From assembly GCA_027484685.1 (NCBI GenBank), contig JAIXSO010000062.1, positions 53,358 through 117,357 of the forward strand: a DNA stretch of 64,000 bases, given 5' to 3'. This document shows positions 46,823-56,106 of this stretch, piece after piece. The notes below the pieces were generated by a model. That model searched no databases. It saw nothing but the letters and a program-made list of their open reading frames with translations, and was not told where the DNA came from. This DNA comes from Bacteroidota bacterium. Lineage in GTDB: Bacteria > Bacteroidota > Bacteroidia > UKL13-3. The translations under genes were made by a program, and so were the position numbers. Within the stretch, counting starts at the first letter, position 1. Every line of letters starts with the position of its first letter.

Positions 46823-47284
46823 CTATTTCTTCAAATCTCCTTCCGAAATTACTGCCATAATACTATCGGCAAAAGCAATTTGAGTTAAACCATTTTGGTT
46901 TTCAATAAAAATTTCGGTTTTGCAAAAAATAAGTTTGCTTCCAGCTTTATAAACTTGCCCTTTGGCCACTAATTTATTTCCTTTTCCAGGATTTATGTAG
47001 TTAACTTTTAAATCTACAGTTACTACCGATTGGGTTTTATCTACCAATGTAAAGGCCGCAAAACCAGTGGTAATATCAGCCATGGTAGCAGTTACTCCAC
47101 CATGCACAAACCCCATTTGTTGCAAATGTTTTTGTTCTAAAATTAAAAATGTTTCAACATAGCCCGGTTCAATTTTGTTAAGTTGAAACCCTACATCTTG
47201 CATAAACAAATTTCCATTTGATTTCATGACCATTTTTTGTTCAAAATCAGGGTCTAGCGGTTTCCATTCTAGCTTTTCTATCAT
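46823..47284 (-). CDS. PaaI-type hotdog thioesterase
   Basis: The 153-residue protein has the hotdog-fold acyl-CoA thioesterase motif HGGVTATMADITTGFAAFTL at about 78-97 (His-Gly-Gly and the catalytic Asp), VVTVDLKVNYINPGKGNKLVAKG, and a closing ITFADSIMAV-like IAFADSIMAVISEGD. It is cytoplasmic and hydrolyses acyl- or aryl-CoA thioesters; the substrate is not readable. It is divergent from the DUF3822 gene across a 64-bp gap. Confidence 0.88.
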   Translation of the reverse strand: MIEKLEWKPLDPDFEQKMVMKSNGNLFMQDVGFQLNKIEPGYVETFLILEQKHLQQMGFVHGGVTATMADITTGFAAFTLVDKTQSVVTVDLKVNYINPGKGNKLVAKGQVYKAGSKLIFCKTEIFIENQNGLTQIAFADSIMAVISEGDLKK

Positions 47285-47348
47285 ATTTATAAAAAATAAT
47301 TTACGTTTATCGTTAAAAAAAAATATTTTGCGAATGTAAGTCTAGCTC

Positions 47349-48221
47349 ATGCAAACTGAAAACAATTTATTATTAGATATTAAACACTACGCAGATAGTG
47401 ATTACAGTGCTGAAAGTAATTTTAGATATAAATATTTTTTAGTTATTGCACCTCAACAAATGATTTCGGTAGTGGCCGATGAGCAAATAAATCGCATTGT
47501 ATCTTTAAAAACATATACCAATAAGTCGGCATCGTTTTTAGATATGGATTACAATGATTTGAAATTATACACTGAAATAACCAATGATTTTTTGCCGGTT
47601 TATAAATCTAAAACGGTAATAATTGCTGACGATTCGAGCATTATGGTTCCTGATGCGCTTAATAATGTGAGCGAATTGGAAACTTATTATAAAATAAACC
47701 GAAAACCATTTAATAATGCGCAATTTCTTTACCATAGATTAGATTTTCAACACATGGTAAATGTATTTAATATTAGAAACGAAATTTTGAAGTTTGTTAG
47801 GTTTAATATGCCAACAGCCGATATAATGCATCATTCTTTGTTATTTATTAAGGCATGTCATTATTTAAACAGTACCCATGCTGATGAAAATTTGTATTTA
47901 AACATAAATGCAGATAGTATTGATTTACTGCAATTTAAAGATGGACAAGTGAACTTTTTTAATAGCTTTAAGTTCGATAATCATACCGATATAGTTTATT
48001 ATATTTTGGCAGTTGCTGAGCAATTAGGTATAACCAATAATTTGCAATTAACTATTTATGGCAATGTTGAGTCGCATGATTCTTTGTTTGCGCTTTTAGG
48101 TAAATATTGTAAAAACATGCATTTAGGTAAGCGTAATACCCGTTTTACCTACCCAATTGCTTTAGAAAATGTACCCGAACATTTTTATTTTACAGCTTTA
48201 AATGTATTGCTTTGCGAATAA
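47349..48221 (+). CDS. DUF3822 family protein
   Basis: A 290-residue soluble protein. The YKYFLVIAPQQMISVVAD start, DFQHMVNVFNIRNEILKFVR middle and NLYLNINADSIDLLQFKDGQVNFFNSFKF segment fit the Bacteroidota DUF3822 family, which I understand to have an actin-like (ASKHA) fold. The function is unknown. Its 3' end overlaps rsmD by 10 nt, and the order DUF3822-rsmD-coaD recurs in this phylum, so a link to translation or CoA metabolism is only contextual. Confidence 0.85.
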   Translation: MQTENNLLLDIKHYADSDYSAESNFRYKYFLVIAPQQMISVVADEQINRIVSLKTYTNKSASFLDMDYNDLKLYTEITNDFLPVYKSKTVIIADDSSIMVPDALNNVSELETYYKINRKPFNNAQFLYHRLDFQHMVNVFNIRNEILKFVRFNMPTADIMHHSLLFIKACHYLNSTHADENLYLNINADSIDLLQFKDGQVNFFNSFKFDNHTDIVYYILAVAEQLGITNNLQLTIYGNVESHDSLFALLGKYCKNMHLGKRNTRFTYPIALENVPEHFYFTALNVLLCE

Positions 48222-48751
48222 TTAGTGGTTCACATAAAGGAATTATAATAAATGCTCCTAAAGGTTTACCAGTTAGACCTACCACCGATAGAGCTAAAGA
48301 AAGCTTATTCAATATTTTGGAAAACAACTTTGATTTTGAAGAGCTTACTTGTTTGGATTTATTTAGCGGAACAGGCAATGTAGCTTACGAGTTTTGCAGT
48401 AGGGGAGCGGCCAAAGTGGTAAGTGTAGATTTAGATTTTGGATGTATAAAGTTTATAAAAGAAACCATTGCCAAACATCAATTTACCCAACTTACAGCTT
48501 TTAAAAAAGATGCATTTACTTTTATTAACCAATGTACAGAAAAATTTGATTTAATTTTTGCTGATGCACCTTATGCATTAGATAAATTGCCAACAATTCC
48601 AGCTCAGGTTTTTGAAAAACAGTTGTTAAAACCCAAAGGTTGGCTTATTGTGGAGCATCAAAGTAATTTAGATTTAAGCAGTCAAAACCATTTTTTTGAA
48701 AAAAGAAATTATGGTCAATCAACCTTTAGTTTTTTTAAATATTCCATTTAA
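48212..48751 (+). CDS. rsmD: 16S rRNA (guanine(966)-N(2))-methyltransferase RsmD
   Basis: The 179-residue enzyme methylates G966 of 16S rRNA. Signatures: RIISGSHKGIIINAPKG and RPTTDRAKESLFNIL at the N-terminus, SAM motif LDLFSGTGNVAYE (about 49-61), and catalytic DAPY (about 117-120). The start is a TTG at 48212, placed so the protein begins with the conserved RIISG; it overlaps the DUF3822 stop by 10 nt and suggests translational coupling. coaD follows within 10 bp. Confidence 0.93.
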   Translation: MRIISGSHKGIIINAPKGLPVRPTTDRAKESLFNILENNFDFEELTCLDLFSGTGNVAYEFCSRGAAKVVSVDLDFGCIKFIKETIAKHQFTQLTAFKKDAFTFINQCTEKFDLIFADAPYALDKLPTIPAQVFEKQLLKPKGWLIVEHQSNLDLSSQNHFFEKRNYGQSTFSFFKYSI

Positions 48752-48760
48752 TTGATACCT

Positions 48761-49219
48761 ATGAAACGTATTGCATTATTCCCTGGCACTTTTGATCCAA
48801 TAACCATTGGACATGTAAATATTATAGAACGTGCATTGCCCTTGTTTGATGAAATTGTGGTTGGAATTGGGCATAATAGCTCAAAAAGTACATTGTTTAA
48901 TATAGAACAACGTACCAAATGGATTGAAGAAATATTTGCAAACGAACCTAAAGTTAAAGCCATGGCTTACGAAGGTTTAACAGTAACTTTTTGCGAAATA
49001 ATTGGTGCGCAATACATTTTACGTGGTATTAGAACCATGGCCGATTTTGACTATGAAAAAAACATTGCGCAGATGAATAAAATTATTCATCCGCAAACAG
49101 AAACAGTTTTCTTAATGTGCGACCCTGCTTATACGCCTATAAGTTCATCGGTAGTGCGCGATTTAATTAGGAATAATGGTGATACAACCTTGTTTTTACC
49201 TAAAGAAATTAAGTGGTAA
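48761..49219 (+). CDS. coaD: Phosphopantetheine adenylyltransferase
   Basis: The 152-residue enzyme transfers AMP to 4'-phosphopantetheine in CoA synthesis. The nucleotidyltransferase signature GTFDPITIGHVNII (His of T/HxGH) is at about 9-22, with YEGLTV, LRGIRTMADFDYE (about 87-99) and YTPISSSVVRDLI (about 127-139). The ATG at 48761 is chosen over a TTG nine bases upstream because MKRIALFPGTFDP is the normal start. Confidence 0.96.
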   Translation: MKRIALFPGTFDPITIGHVNIIERALPLFDEIVVGIGHNSSKSTLFNIEQRTKWIEEIFANEPKVKAMAYEGLTVTFCEIIGAQYILRGIRTMADFDYEKNIAQMNKIIHPQTETVFLMCDPAYTPISSSVVRDLIRNNGDTTLFLPKEIKW

Positions 49220-49260
49220 ATCTTTTTTTTTAGTTTTTCTTTACTAATTTTGAAGTTATT

Positions 49261-49449
49261 ATGACGGGTATAAGTTTTTTAACAAATGAAAAAGGCAAGA
49301 AAATTGCTGTTCAAATTGATTTACTGAAAGGTAATAAAATTTGGGAGGATTTTTATGATTGCTTGCTAGCTGAAAAACGTAAAACTGAAAAAAGAGTAAA
49401 ATGGGAAAAAGTGAAAGCTAAGTTAGATAAAAAACATGGAATTAAATGA
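49261..49449 (+). CDS. Probable antitoxin of a type II TA pair
   Basis: A 62-residue protein rich in Lys/Glu, with MTGISFLTNEKGKKIAVQID at the start and a charged helical C-terminus (LLAEKRKTEKRVKWEKVKAK). Size, charge and its 4-nt overlap with a RelE/ParE-type gene mark it as the antitoxin, though I cannot assign it to a named antitoxin family. It lies 41 bp after coaD, probably with its own promoter (a TAATTTTG box at 49245-49252 is weak support). Confidence 0.8.
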   Translation: MTGISFLTNEKGKKIAVQIDLLKGNKIWEDFYDCLLAEKRKTEKRVKWEKVKAKLDKKHGIK

Positions 49450-49703
49450 TTTATGAAGTTAATTTAAGTAAAAGTGCTGAGAAGGAACTTTATAAATTAC
49501 CAAAATCATACTATATAAAAATTAGAAATGCAATTGATAATTTGGCTGAAAATCCAAGACCAATTGCTTGTTTGAAATTAACCAACAAGAGTAATCAATA
49601 CAGAATTAGAGTAGGAGTTTATAGAATTATTTATTCAATTTTTGATGAAGAATTAATTATTGATGTTATTGCTATTGGTCATAGAAAAGATATTTATAAA
49701 TAG
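49446..49703 (+). CDS. RelE/ParE-type toxin
   Basis: The 85-residue protein has the RelE/ParE fold signature: YEVNLSKSAEKELYKLP, IRNAIDNLAENPRP, NQYRIRVGVYRIIYSI and a terminal VIAIGHRKDIYK. In RelE members the C-terminal basic residues help mRNA cleavage at the ribosome, while ParE members inhibit gyrase; the R...Y pattern at the end favours RelE. It is co-translated with the antitoxin (atga overlap). Complete and apparently functional. Confidence 0.9.
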   Translation: MIYEVNLSKSAEKELYKLPKSYYIKIRNAIDNLAENPRPIACLKLTNKSNQYRIRVGVYRIIYSIFDEELIIDVIAIGHRKDIYK

Positions 49704-49704
49704 A

Positions 49705-51210
49705 TTACTTCATTTTCAAAATCACATAATCGTTGTTTTCGTAACAAACTTGTTCTTGGTTATATCTCGTTTTTATACGTGCCGATTTTGCTAATAATAC
49801 ATAATCGATTTCATGATATGGATAGTTTGAAAAATCTATTCTATAAAAACCTCTAACAGCCGAAGGTAAACAATCTAGTTTTTCAATTTTTGTAAAATCC
49901 ATTTCATAATATTTTTCCATACCATTTTTCCAAGCAATTAAATAGTTGGTTTCATGTACTATAGCTTTGTAATTTATGGCTGTACTTCTTTGTGCTTCGC
50001 AATTAAATGAGTAATCGTTTGGAGGGGCTAAAAACAAAGCATTAACAGGAGTGTTTTTTTTAATCCAATGGTGGGTATATGCTAAACTATTAAATCTGTT
50101 GAGTGAATAATTATTGTCTTCGTAATTTTCAAAAATCATTAAAGCAACAAATAAACTTATAATAGTATAGGAGAAAATAGAAATGAATTTTAAAATAGTA
50201 TCAGGAATTATTTTTACTATAACTATGCTATTAAATAAACCTAACCAAACCGTGGTTTTAAACCATTGAATTTTACCAATATTGCTATTTGGATTGATAA
50301 ATAAAATAAGTACCACTATAACACAAATAGTAATTATACTTAGTATAATTGGCATAAAATATAAAATTTCTGTTTTAGTTTTAAATGTTAAAATGCCAAT
50401 TGCTATTAAACTAAATAATCCTAATAATACATAATCTTTTATAGGGAAAAGTTGTGGTAAATAATGTAACGCGCCTCTGTATTCAAATAAAATTTTGTTA
50501 GCTTCTATTTGGTTTAAAGTATTGCTGTTTGCTTGAACTAAGAAAATTGGAATTAAAATAAATAATGATAACGCCATAAAACTTAATCCAAATGAAAGGA
50601 TTTTTTTTAAGTTAAATTGTTTGGTAATTATTTGTTGGTAAATTATATGAATACCTATGATTAGTGATACTTGCATGCCAATTAAAGGTTGAAATAAAGA
50701 AGCTAATCCGCAAAATAGACCTGAAATAAAATAATTGTTTTTAAAGTTTAACACAAAAGTCCAAATACACAATGCCTCGGCTATGCTGCTTCCAACCAAC
50801 ATATTATCTTGAATATAATTACCTCCAACAGTAAAATTTCTAAAAAAGAATAAGTACAAAACTACACCTAACCAAGTTTTAGTATTGTGATTATAAAAAT
50901 GATTGAAAAGAAAATAAATGCCAGCAATAGAAGCGTATAAACAAATAATATAAAGTAATAAGCAAGTATTAAAAACTCCAATAAATACTGATGGTAAATA
51001 AACAAGCCAAACAAAATAATACCTTACAGTAAAAGTATTGTTATAATAACTTAAAAAGAAATCGTTAGGATAAAGAGTTGGATTGAGCTTTTGATAAACT
51101 TGTGGTAAATGCTCTGCTTGATCGCCAGTATTAAATAAATAGCCATTGCACAAAATATATGTTGCCGTAAGCAATAAAAAAATAAAATATTTTGATTGTA
51201 AAATTTTCAA
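49705..51210 (-). CDS. Polytopic membrane protein (DUF6798-like)
   Basis: A 501-residue protein with about ten membrane helices. Near the N-terminus NTGDQAEHLPQVYQKLNPTLYPNDFF is a motif I associate with DUF6798-type proteins related to glycosyltransferase-C membrane enzymes. A soluble C-terminal part (about 385-501) contains TPVNALFLAPPNDYSFNCEAQRSTAINYKAIVH, a segment typical of periplasmic C-terminal regions. It likely acts on lipid-linked sugars or surface polysaccharide. The stop lies 1 bp from the toxin stop (convergent), and the gene follows the next membrane protein by 27 bp. Confidence 0.7.
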   Translation of the reverse strand: MKILQSKYFIFLLLTATYILCNGYLFNTGDQAEHLPQVYQKLNPTLYPNDFFLSYYNNTFTVRYYFVWLVYLPSVFIGVFNTCLLLYIICLYASIAGIYFLFNHFYNHNTKTWLGVVLYLFFFRNFTVGGNYIQDNMLVGSSIAEALCIWTFVLNFKNNYFISGLFCGLASLFQPLIGMQVSLIIGIHIIYQQIITKQFNLKKILSFGLSFMALSLFILIPIFLVQANSNTLNQIEANKILFEYRGALHYLPQLFPIKDYVLLGLFSLIAIGILTFKTKTEILYFMPIILSIITICVIVVLILFINPNSNIGKIQWFKTTVWLGLFNSIVIVKIIPDTILKFISIFSYTIISLFVALMIFENYEDNNYSLNRFNSLAYTHHWIKKNTPVNALFLAPPNDYSFNCEAQRSTAINYKAIVHETNYLIAWKNGMEKYYEMDFTKIEKLDCLPSAVRGFYRIDFSNYPYHEIDYVLLAKSARIKTRYNQEQVCYENNDYVILKMK

Positions 51211-51237
51211 GAGGTAGTGTTATTAAGTATTTAGTAA

Positions 51238-53025
51238 TTAATCTAATCCTATAATTTTCAATTTGAAGTTATCTATATAAAACTTTTTAAAATGTTTATT
51301 CCAAATATATAATTGTAAATGATCATTTATGTTATTTATTTTTGGTATTTCAATTGAATAATTCAATGTTTTCCATTGATTTGATTTTGAATTAGGAATT
51401 TCATTTATAGGAAATGAATAATAAAAATAGTTAGAACCGATTGAATCAGTAAGTGTAATTACTAAAATAGGACTAAATTGTTCAGTTGGTTCTAATTCAA
51501 ATCTTTCTAATTCAATTTCTGCAAAAAACACCCTATGGTTCAATGATGATTTGTTCAATTTCAGGTCAATTTTTCCATTAAATTCTTTTTCAGAATAATT
51601 ACTAACAATTTTATGTTTAGCATCTGTTTTTGTTAATAAACCATTTGTTCCAAAACTATTCTGTTTATCAAAATCATTCATGGAACTAAATATTAAGGTT
51701 TCTTCTTTATGGTAAGGTTTTATGTCATGACATCCTCCTAAATTCCATGCATATTTTTCCGATGTTTGTAAGAAAACATATTTATATTTTTCATAATTCA
51801 TATCCCAAGTTGAAATAATATGTTTTACGTATTGATAACTTTGAATAATATTGAGTAAACAAAAAATAAAAGCTAAACAGATGGTATGATAACCAAGTTT
51901 TGTTTTATTAAAATGCTCAAACATTAGCGCCAATAATAATCCAAATAAGCCATAATATTCTACAAATGAACGTTGTCCAAACGATGGCCCATAATACCAG
52001 CACCACCAAGATGAAGTTAAATAAATAAGTACACATAAAAAGCTACTTATTGAAAAAAACTGAAATTTAGATTCTTTGAATAATTTAACTAACCCCAATA
52101 ATGATAATAATGCTAATGGAGTATAAACGAAAAATCCTTTTCTAAAACTAAATAATACATTTACTATTTGTGGATTTTTAAAATAAAATCCTTCATGTTG
52201 GTAGCTCCAGTTAAAAATTGATCCAGTTTGAATATACCAAACGAATAATTGAATAGAGATTATACCCCCAAAAATAAGAATTGCAATGGCTAACGATTTA
52301 TATGTTTTAGGATTTAAAAAAGTATAGCTAAGCTCAGTAAAATTGCTTGATAAAAATGGAATAATGAAAATAATGATACCGTTTATAGGTCTAATAATTG
52401 TTATCATTCCTAATGCAATTGCGGCTATTATGGCATGTTTATTTTTTTTAGATTGTAAAAATAGTTTAGTTGAATATAAAAATAAATTAACGAAGCAAAA
52501 TGAATAAATATGTGAAAAAGATGGGTGAATTACACAATACATCATCAAGTTGGTGCCAAACACAATTAAGATGTTTGTTAGGCATATAATCCAAGGTTTT
52601 ATATTATATAAGAGTAAAAAAGAACTGAAAAACCAAAGACCAATAAAAAGATAAAACAATGCAGCAAAATTGATTGCTTTTTGAAATGGACTAGAATAAC
52701 CATCTAAAGGTTCATTTAATAAATAAGCTGATAAATTTCCAATTGAGTAAAATGGCAATATAGCCAATGCAGTTCCAAAATAATATTTATTGATTGCGCC
52801 ATTTTCCGTTTTTAAAATAAATCGATTATCAGGTTTTTGATGAGCAATATTTTTATTAATAAATATATTAGGTAAGTACATATAATAACCTTTACCATCA
52901 CTTTCTATTACGTTTATATTTCCTTTTTCATCTTTATTTTTCCATGAAAAATGATTTGTAAGAAACAAGCAAGTAGTTACTATAATGATAATTGTTATGA
53001 TAATGCTTTTATGATTTTTAACCAT
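51238..53025 (-). CDS. Polytopic membrane protein with C-terminal beta-sandwich-like domain
   Basis: A 595-residue protein. The N-terminal about 415 residues carry roughly ten membrane helices in the pattern of glycosyltransferase-39/mannosyltransferase-like proteins, with the first periplasmic loop ESDGKGYYMYLPNIFI after helix 1 (an acidic residue there is typical of these enzymes). The final about 110 residues look like a jelly-roll lectin-type domain (FFAEIELERFELE; FYYSFPI; LQLYIWNKHFKKFYIDNFKL). Probably upstream in one transcript with the 501-residue gene. Substrate unknown. Confidence 0.68.
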   Translation of the reverse strand: MVKNHKSIIITIIIIVTTCLFLTNHFSWKNKDEKGNINVIESDGKGYYMYLPNIFINKNIAHQKPDNRFILKTENGAINKYYFGTALAILPFYSIGNLSAYLLNEPLDGYSSPFQKAINFAALFYLFIGLWFFSSFLLLYNIKPWIICLTNILIVFGTNLMMYCVIHPSFSHIYSFCFVNLFLYSTKLFLQSKKNKHAIIAAIALGMITIIRPINGIIIFIIPFLSSNFTELSYTFLNPKTYKSLAIAILIFGGIISIQLFVWYIQTGSIFNWSYQHEGFYFKNPQIVNVLFSFRKGFFVYTPLALLSLLGLVKLFKESKFQFFSISSFLCVLIYLTSSWWCWYYGPSFGQRSFVEYYGLFGLLLALMFEHFNKTKLGYHTICLAFIFCLLNIIQSYQYVKHIISTWDMNYEKYKYVFLQTSEKYAWNLGGCHDIKPYHKEETLIFSSMNDFDKQNSFGTNGLLTKTDAKHKIVSNYSEKEFNGKIDLKLNKSSLNHRVFFAEIELERFELEPTEQFSPILVITLTDSIGSNYFYYSFPINEIPNSKSNQWKTLNYSIEIPKINNINDHLQLYIWNKHFKKFYIDNFKLKIIGLD

Positions 53026-53173
53026 ATATAACTAAAGTTTTATGCAACATAATAATATTACATATATTTTGTTTTAAAATAATGAACTTAGGTTAATAAA
53101 TTTAAGATAAATAAATTTATTATACAAAGTGCTCTGTAAATTTCATATCATGCGAAGCAAATAATTAAGAGAA

Positions 53174-53719
53174 GTGAAAAAAATACCTTTTTTGTACAGT
53201 TTATTTTTAGTTTGCTTTTTGATGGTTTCTGCTATATGCAATGCACAAACATCCAATCAGAAATTTACTGAAGGCAACGTAATAGAAGAGCCTAGTTTAG
53301 GTTTAGTGGCTGGATATACGGGTTCAGGTTATAACATACTTGAAGTTGGAATTGGTTATCAACCTTGGCAAGTTGAAGGATTATTTGTTGAATATCCTTT
53401 TGCTGGTTTTTTAGCTTTGTATGAGTTTGATCCAAGTAGGAAATTGTATGGAACCAGTTTAAATGCATGGTATTTAAGTGGCTTAATTGCATTTGGGTTA
53501 AATGTAAATAGGTATTCTGATTATAAAAATGAAACTTATGGAATAAAACCAATGATTGGAATTTCGAGTTATAGAGTTGGACTTATGTGGGGCTATAACT
53601 TTTTTCTAAATGGCAATGATATTGAAAATTTAAGCAATCAATCAATTACCATTAAGTATTACCACCCTTTATGGAAGAGAAAAAGCGATGACATTTCCAG
53701 TAAATATTCATATAGGTAA
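53174..53719 (+). CDS. Secreted, probably outer-membrane protein of unknown family
   Basis: The 181-residue protein starts at a GTG and has a clear signal peptide (about 1-25, ending ICNAQ). The mature part is rich in Gly/Tyr/aromatic alternation (SGYNILEVGIGYQPWQ; SSYRVGLMWGYNFFL) suggesting a small beta-barrel or beta-sandwich. No family is recognised. It overlaps the Lgt homologue by 32 nt, so the two are tightly coupled and it belongs to the same lipid-type cluster. Confidence 0.65.
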   Translation: MKKIPFLYSLFLVCFLMVSAICNAQTSNQKFTEGNVIEEPSLGLVAGYTGSGYNILEVGIGYQPWQVEGLFVEYPFAGFLALYEFDPSRKLYGTSLNAWYLSGLIAFGLNVNRYSDYKNETYGIKPMIGISSYRVGLMWGYNFFLNGNDIENLSNQSITIKYYHPLWKRKSDDISSKYSYR

Positions 53720-54446
53720 AATAGAAATTTCATCGCATTTGGTATGCGAGTTATTGGCTTATAGCATTGGCTTTAGGTATTTTTTGTATTTGCGTAAAAA
53801 TACCATTGATACCATAAGCACTGAACATAGAACATTAATTTTGATAGCGGCTACTTTAGGTTCGTTTGTATTTTCGCGATTGGTTGGTTTTATGGAAACA
53901 GCCGAGTTTTTTAATGGCCAAGTTTCACTTACTGGAGTGTATGGAAATAAAACCATTTTAGGTGGATTACTTGGCGGTTTATTAGCAGTTGAAATTTGTA
54001 AAAAAATAATTGGTGTTACACAATCATCAGGCGATTTGATGACTTATCCAATTTTGTTAGCTATGATTATTGGTAGAATGGGTTGTTTTTTAGCTGGACT
54101 TGAAGATGGCACTTATGGTGTGGAAACAATATTGCCATGGGCTATCAATTTTGGTGATGGCGTTTTGAGGCATCCAACTAATTTATATGAAATTTTATTT
54201 TTAGCATTGGTTTGGATAATTATTTATTTGGCCGAACATCAATTTATACTTGCCAATGGAACCAAGTTTAAGTTGTTTTTGTTCAGCTATTTTGTATTCC
54301 GATTTTTAGTTGAATTCATTAAGCCAGTCAATACATTTTCATTTGGTTTATCAGCCATTCAAATTACTGCATTGCTTGGTATTATTTATTATTATAAAAT
54401 TATTTTATTTCCAAAATCATTAATAGAAAAACGCAACTATGCCTGA
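53688..54446 (+). CDS. Prolipoprotein diacylglyceryl transferase (Lgt) homologue
   Basis: The 252-residue membrane protein shows the Lgt plan: about seven helices, LGGLLGG (91-97), GRMGCFLAG (129-137) and HPTNLYE (162-168, matching HPTQLYE), ending in a helix with FRFLVEFIKP. Compared with canonical Lgt (HGGLxG and GRxGNFxNGE), the loop His and the Asn of the signature are replaced (ILGG, GRMGC), so it is a divergent paralogue, possibly using a different acceptor or lipid. It overlaps the preceding gene by 32 nt and the radical SAM gene by 8 nt, pointing to a shared pathway. Confidence 0.8.
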   Translation: MTFPVNIHIGKIEISSHLVCELLAYSIGFRYFLYLRKNTIDTISTEHRTLILIAATLGSFVFSRLVGFMETAEFFNGQVSLTGVYGNKTILGGLLGGLLAVEICKKIIGVTQSSGDLMTYPILLAMIIGRMGCFLAGLEDGTYGVETILPWAINFGDGVLRHPTNLYEILFLALVWIIIYLAEHQFILANGTKFKLFLFSYFVFRFLVEFIKPVNTFSFGLSAIQITALLGIIYYYKIILFPKSLIEKRNYA

Positions 54447-55830
54447 AAGAAATTATACTTATTACGACTTTACTTTAAGTCTTTGTCACATTTGCTTAAA
54501 AAGAGTTGACACTAAAATTGTATTTGAAGGCGATAATGTTTATATGCTTAAAAGATGCAATGAACATGGAAGACAAAAGGTTTTAATAGCCACCGATAAA
54601 GAGTATTATAAAAACTGTAGAAACTACATGAAACCTAGTGAAATGCCAATGAAGTTTAATACAGCTACTCATTATGGTTGCCCTTACGATTGTGGTTTAT
54701 GTCCTGACCATGAACAACATTCATGCTTAACAGTTATTGAAATAACCGATAGGTGTAATTTAACTTGTCCTACTTGTTATGCCGAATCATCGCCACACCA
54801 TGGCCGACATAGAACAGTAGAAGAAGTAGAAAAAATGCTTGATATTATTGTGGCCAATGAAGGTGAGCCTGATGTGGTTCAAATAAGTGGAGGAGAACCA
54901 ACCATTCACCCTGATTTTTTTACTATATTAGATATTGCTAAAACCAAACCTATTAAGCACATCATGATTAATACCAATGGCGTGCGAATAGCAAAAGATG
55001 AAGAGTTTGTGGCCAAGCTTGCTACCTATATGCCTAGTTTCGAAATTTATTTACAATTTGACTCATTTAAAGAAGAAGCATTGGTAAAATTACGTGGTAA
55101 GGATTTAAGAGAAACGCGTTTAAAAGCCATTGAAAACTTAAATAAATACAACCTATCAACCACTTTAGTTGTAACCATTCAAAAAGGTTTGAATAATGAT
55201 GAACTTGGTGAAATTATAGAGTTTGCTCTTAAACAAAAATGTGTTAGAGGCGTTACTTTTCAGCCAATTCAAGTAGCTGGAAGGCTAGAAAGTTTTGACC
55301 CCGCAACCGAAAGATATACGTTAACAGAATGCAGAACCGATATCATCAATCAGTTTCCTATGTTTTCTGAAAAAGATCTTATTCCAGTACCTTGCAATCC
55401 TGATGCATTGGTAATGGGTTATGCTTTAAAATTAGAAGGACAAGTTTTTCCATTAACACGTATGATTGATCCTTCTGTTTTGTTAAATAATTCAGGAAAT
55501 ACCATTGTTTACGAGCAAGATGAAAAACTAAAATCGCACTTGTTAAATGTATTTACAACTGGCAATACAGTTGATACTGCTACTAAAGAAATTCAATCTT
55601 TATTGTGTTGTTTACCAGCTATTAATGCTCCTAATTTAACTTACGAAAATGTGTTTAGGGTAATCATCATGTCGTTTATTGATGCTTACAATTTTGATGT
55701 AAGAGCCATCAAAAAATCGTGTGTACATATAGTAAATAAAGATGGGAAAATTATTCCATTTGAAACCATGAATATGTTTTACCGAGATGATAAAATTGAA
55801 ATATTAAATGAATTGCGTAAAGGAAATTAA
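54439..55830 (+). CDS. Cysteine-rich radical SAM protein resembling tetraether-lipid-synthase family
   Basis: The 463-residue protein carries the radical SAM cluster C106-x3-C110-x2-C113 (EITDRCNLTCPTCYAES), SGGEPTIHP (about 150-158) and, upstream, C16xxC19, C40 and C81-x3-C85-x2-C88 with C96. Extra N-terminal Cys clusters before the radical SAM core are the layout I recall for the MJ0619/Tes family, whose archaeal members join lipid tails through new C-C bonds. IPVPCNPDALVMGYAL and an FETMNMFYRDD C-terminus also fit that group. It overlaps the Lgt homologue by 8 nt. A lipid-tail or related C-C coupling reaction is inferred; the radical SAM assignment is firm. Confidence 0.8.
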   Translation: MPERNYTYYDFTLSLCHICLKRVDTKIVFEGDNVYMLKRCNEHGRQKVLIATDKEYYKNCRNYMKPSEMPMKFNTATHYGCPYDCGLCPDHEQHSCLTVIEITDRCNLTCPTCYAESSPHHGRHRTVEEVEKMLDIIVANEGEPDVVQISGGEPTIHPDFFTILDIAKTKPIKHIMINTNGVRIAKDEEFVAKLATYMPSFEIYLQFDSFKEEALVKLRGKDLRETRLKAIENLNKYNLSTTLVVTIQKGLNNDELGEIIEFALKQKCVRGVTFQPIQVAGRLESFDPATERYTLTECRTDIINQFPMFSEKDLIPVPCNPDALVMGYALKLEGQVFPLTRMIDPSVLLNNSGNTIVYEQDEKLKSHLLNVFTTGNTVDTATKEIQSLLCCLPAINAPNLTYENVFRVIIMSFIDAYNFDVRAIKKSCVHIVNKDGKIIPFETMNMFYRDDKIEILNELRKGN

Positions 55831-55833
55831 GTT

Positions 55834-56103
55834 ATGAAAAACGGAAAAATTCATTTAATAAATCTAGTAGTTCTTTTTGGTTATATGGTGTTTTTAACGC
55901 TCGTATTCAATTATTTTGTAATTGTTATGAGCATCATTCCAATTGCTGGTCAAATACTTATTAATTTGGGTTTGTGTGTGCAAAATTTTAAAAAAGATAG
56001 GTCACTTGCTTATACTTATTTGCTATCAGCATTTTTAGTATTATTAATCGGTTTTCCTTCGTGTTGGGGTTTTTCAAGTATTGGTAGTCAATTTGCAAAA
56101 TAG
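55834..56103 (+). CDS. Two-helix membrane protein A of the radical SAM cluster
   Basis: An 89-residue protein with an N-terminal hydrophobic block (about 7-47), a short basic loop (NFKKDRSLAYT) and a second block ending LLSAFLVLLIGFPSCWGFSS. It begins 3 bp after the radical SAM stop. The second block resembles that of the next gene (MLSSLLILLIGGSSCVT), so the two are probably paralogues. No known family is recognised. Confidence 0.65.
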   Translation: MKNGKIHLINLVVLFGYMVFLTLVFNYFVIVMSIIPIAGQILINLGLCVQNFKKDRSLAYTYLLSAFLVLLIGFPSCWGFSSIGSQFAK

Positions 56104-56106
56104 AAT

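Noticed and set aside
49245..49252. TAATTTTG as a Bacteroidota -7 promoter box for the toxin-antitoxin pair
   Set aside because: The box matches the consensus, but no TTG element lies at the proper distance upstream and it is only 9 bp from the start codon, so I mention it without listing a promoter.
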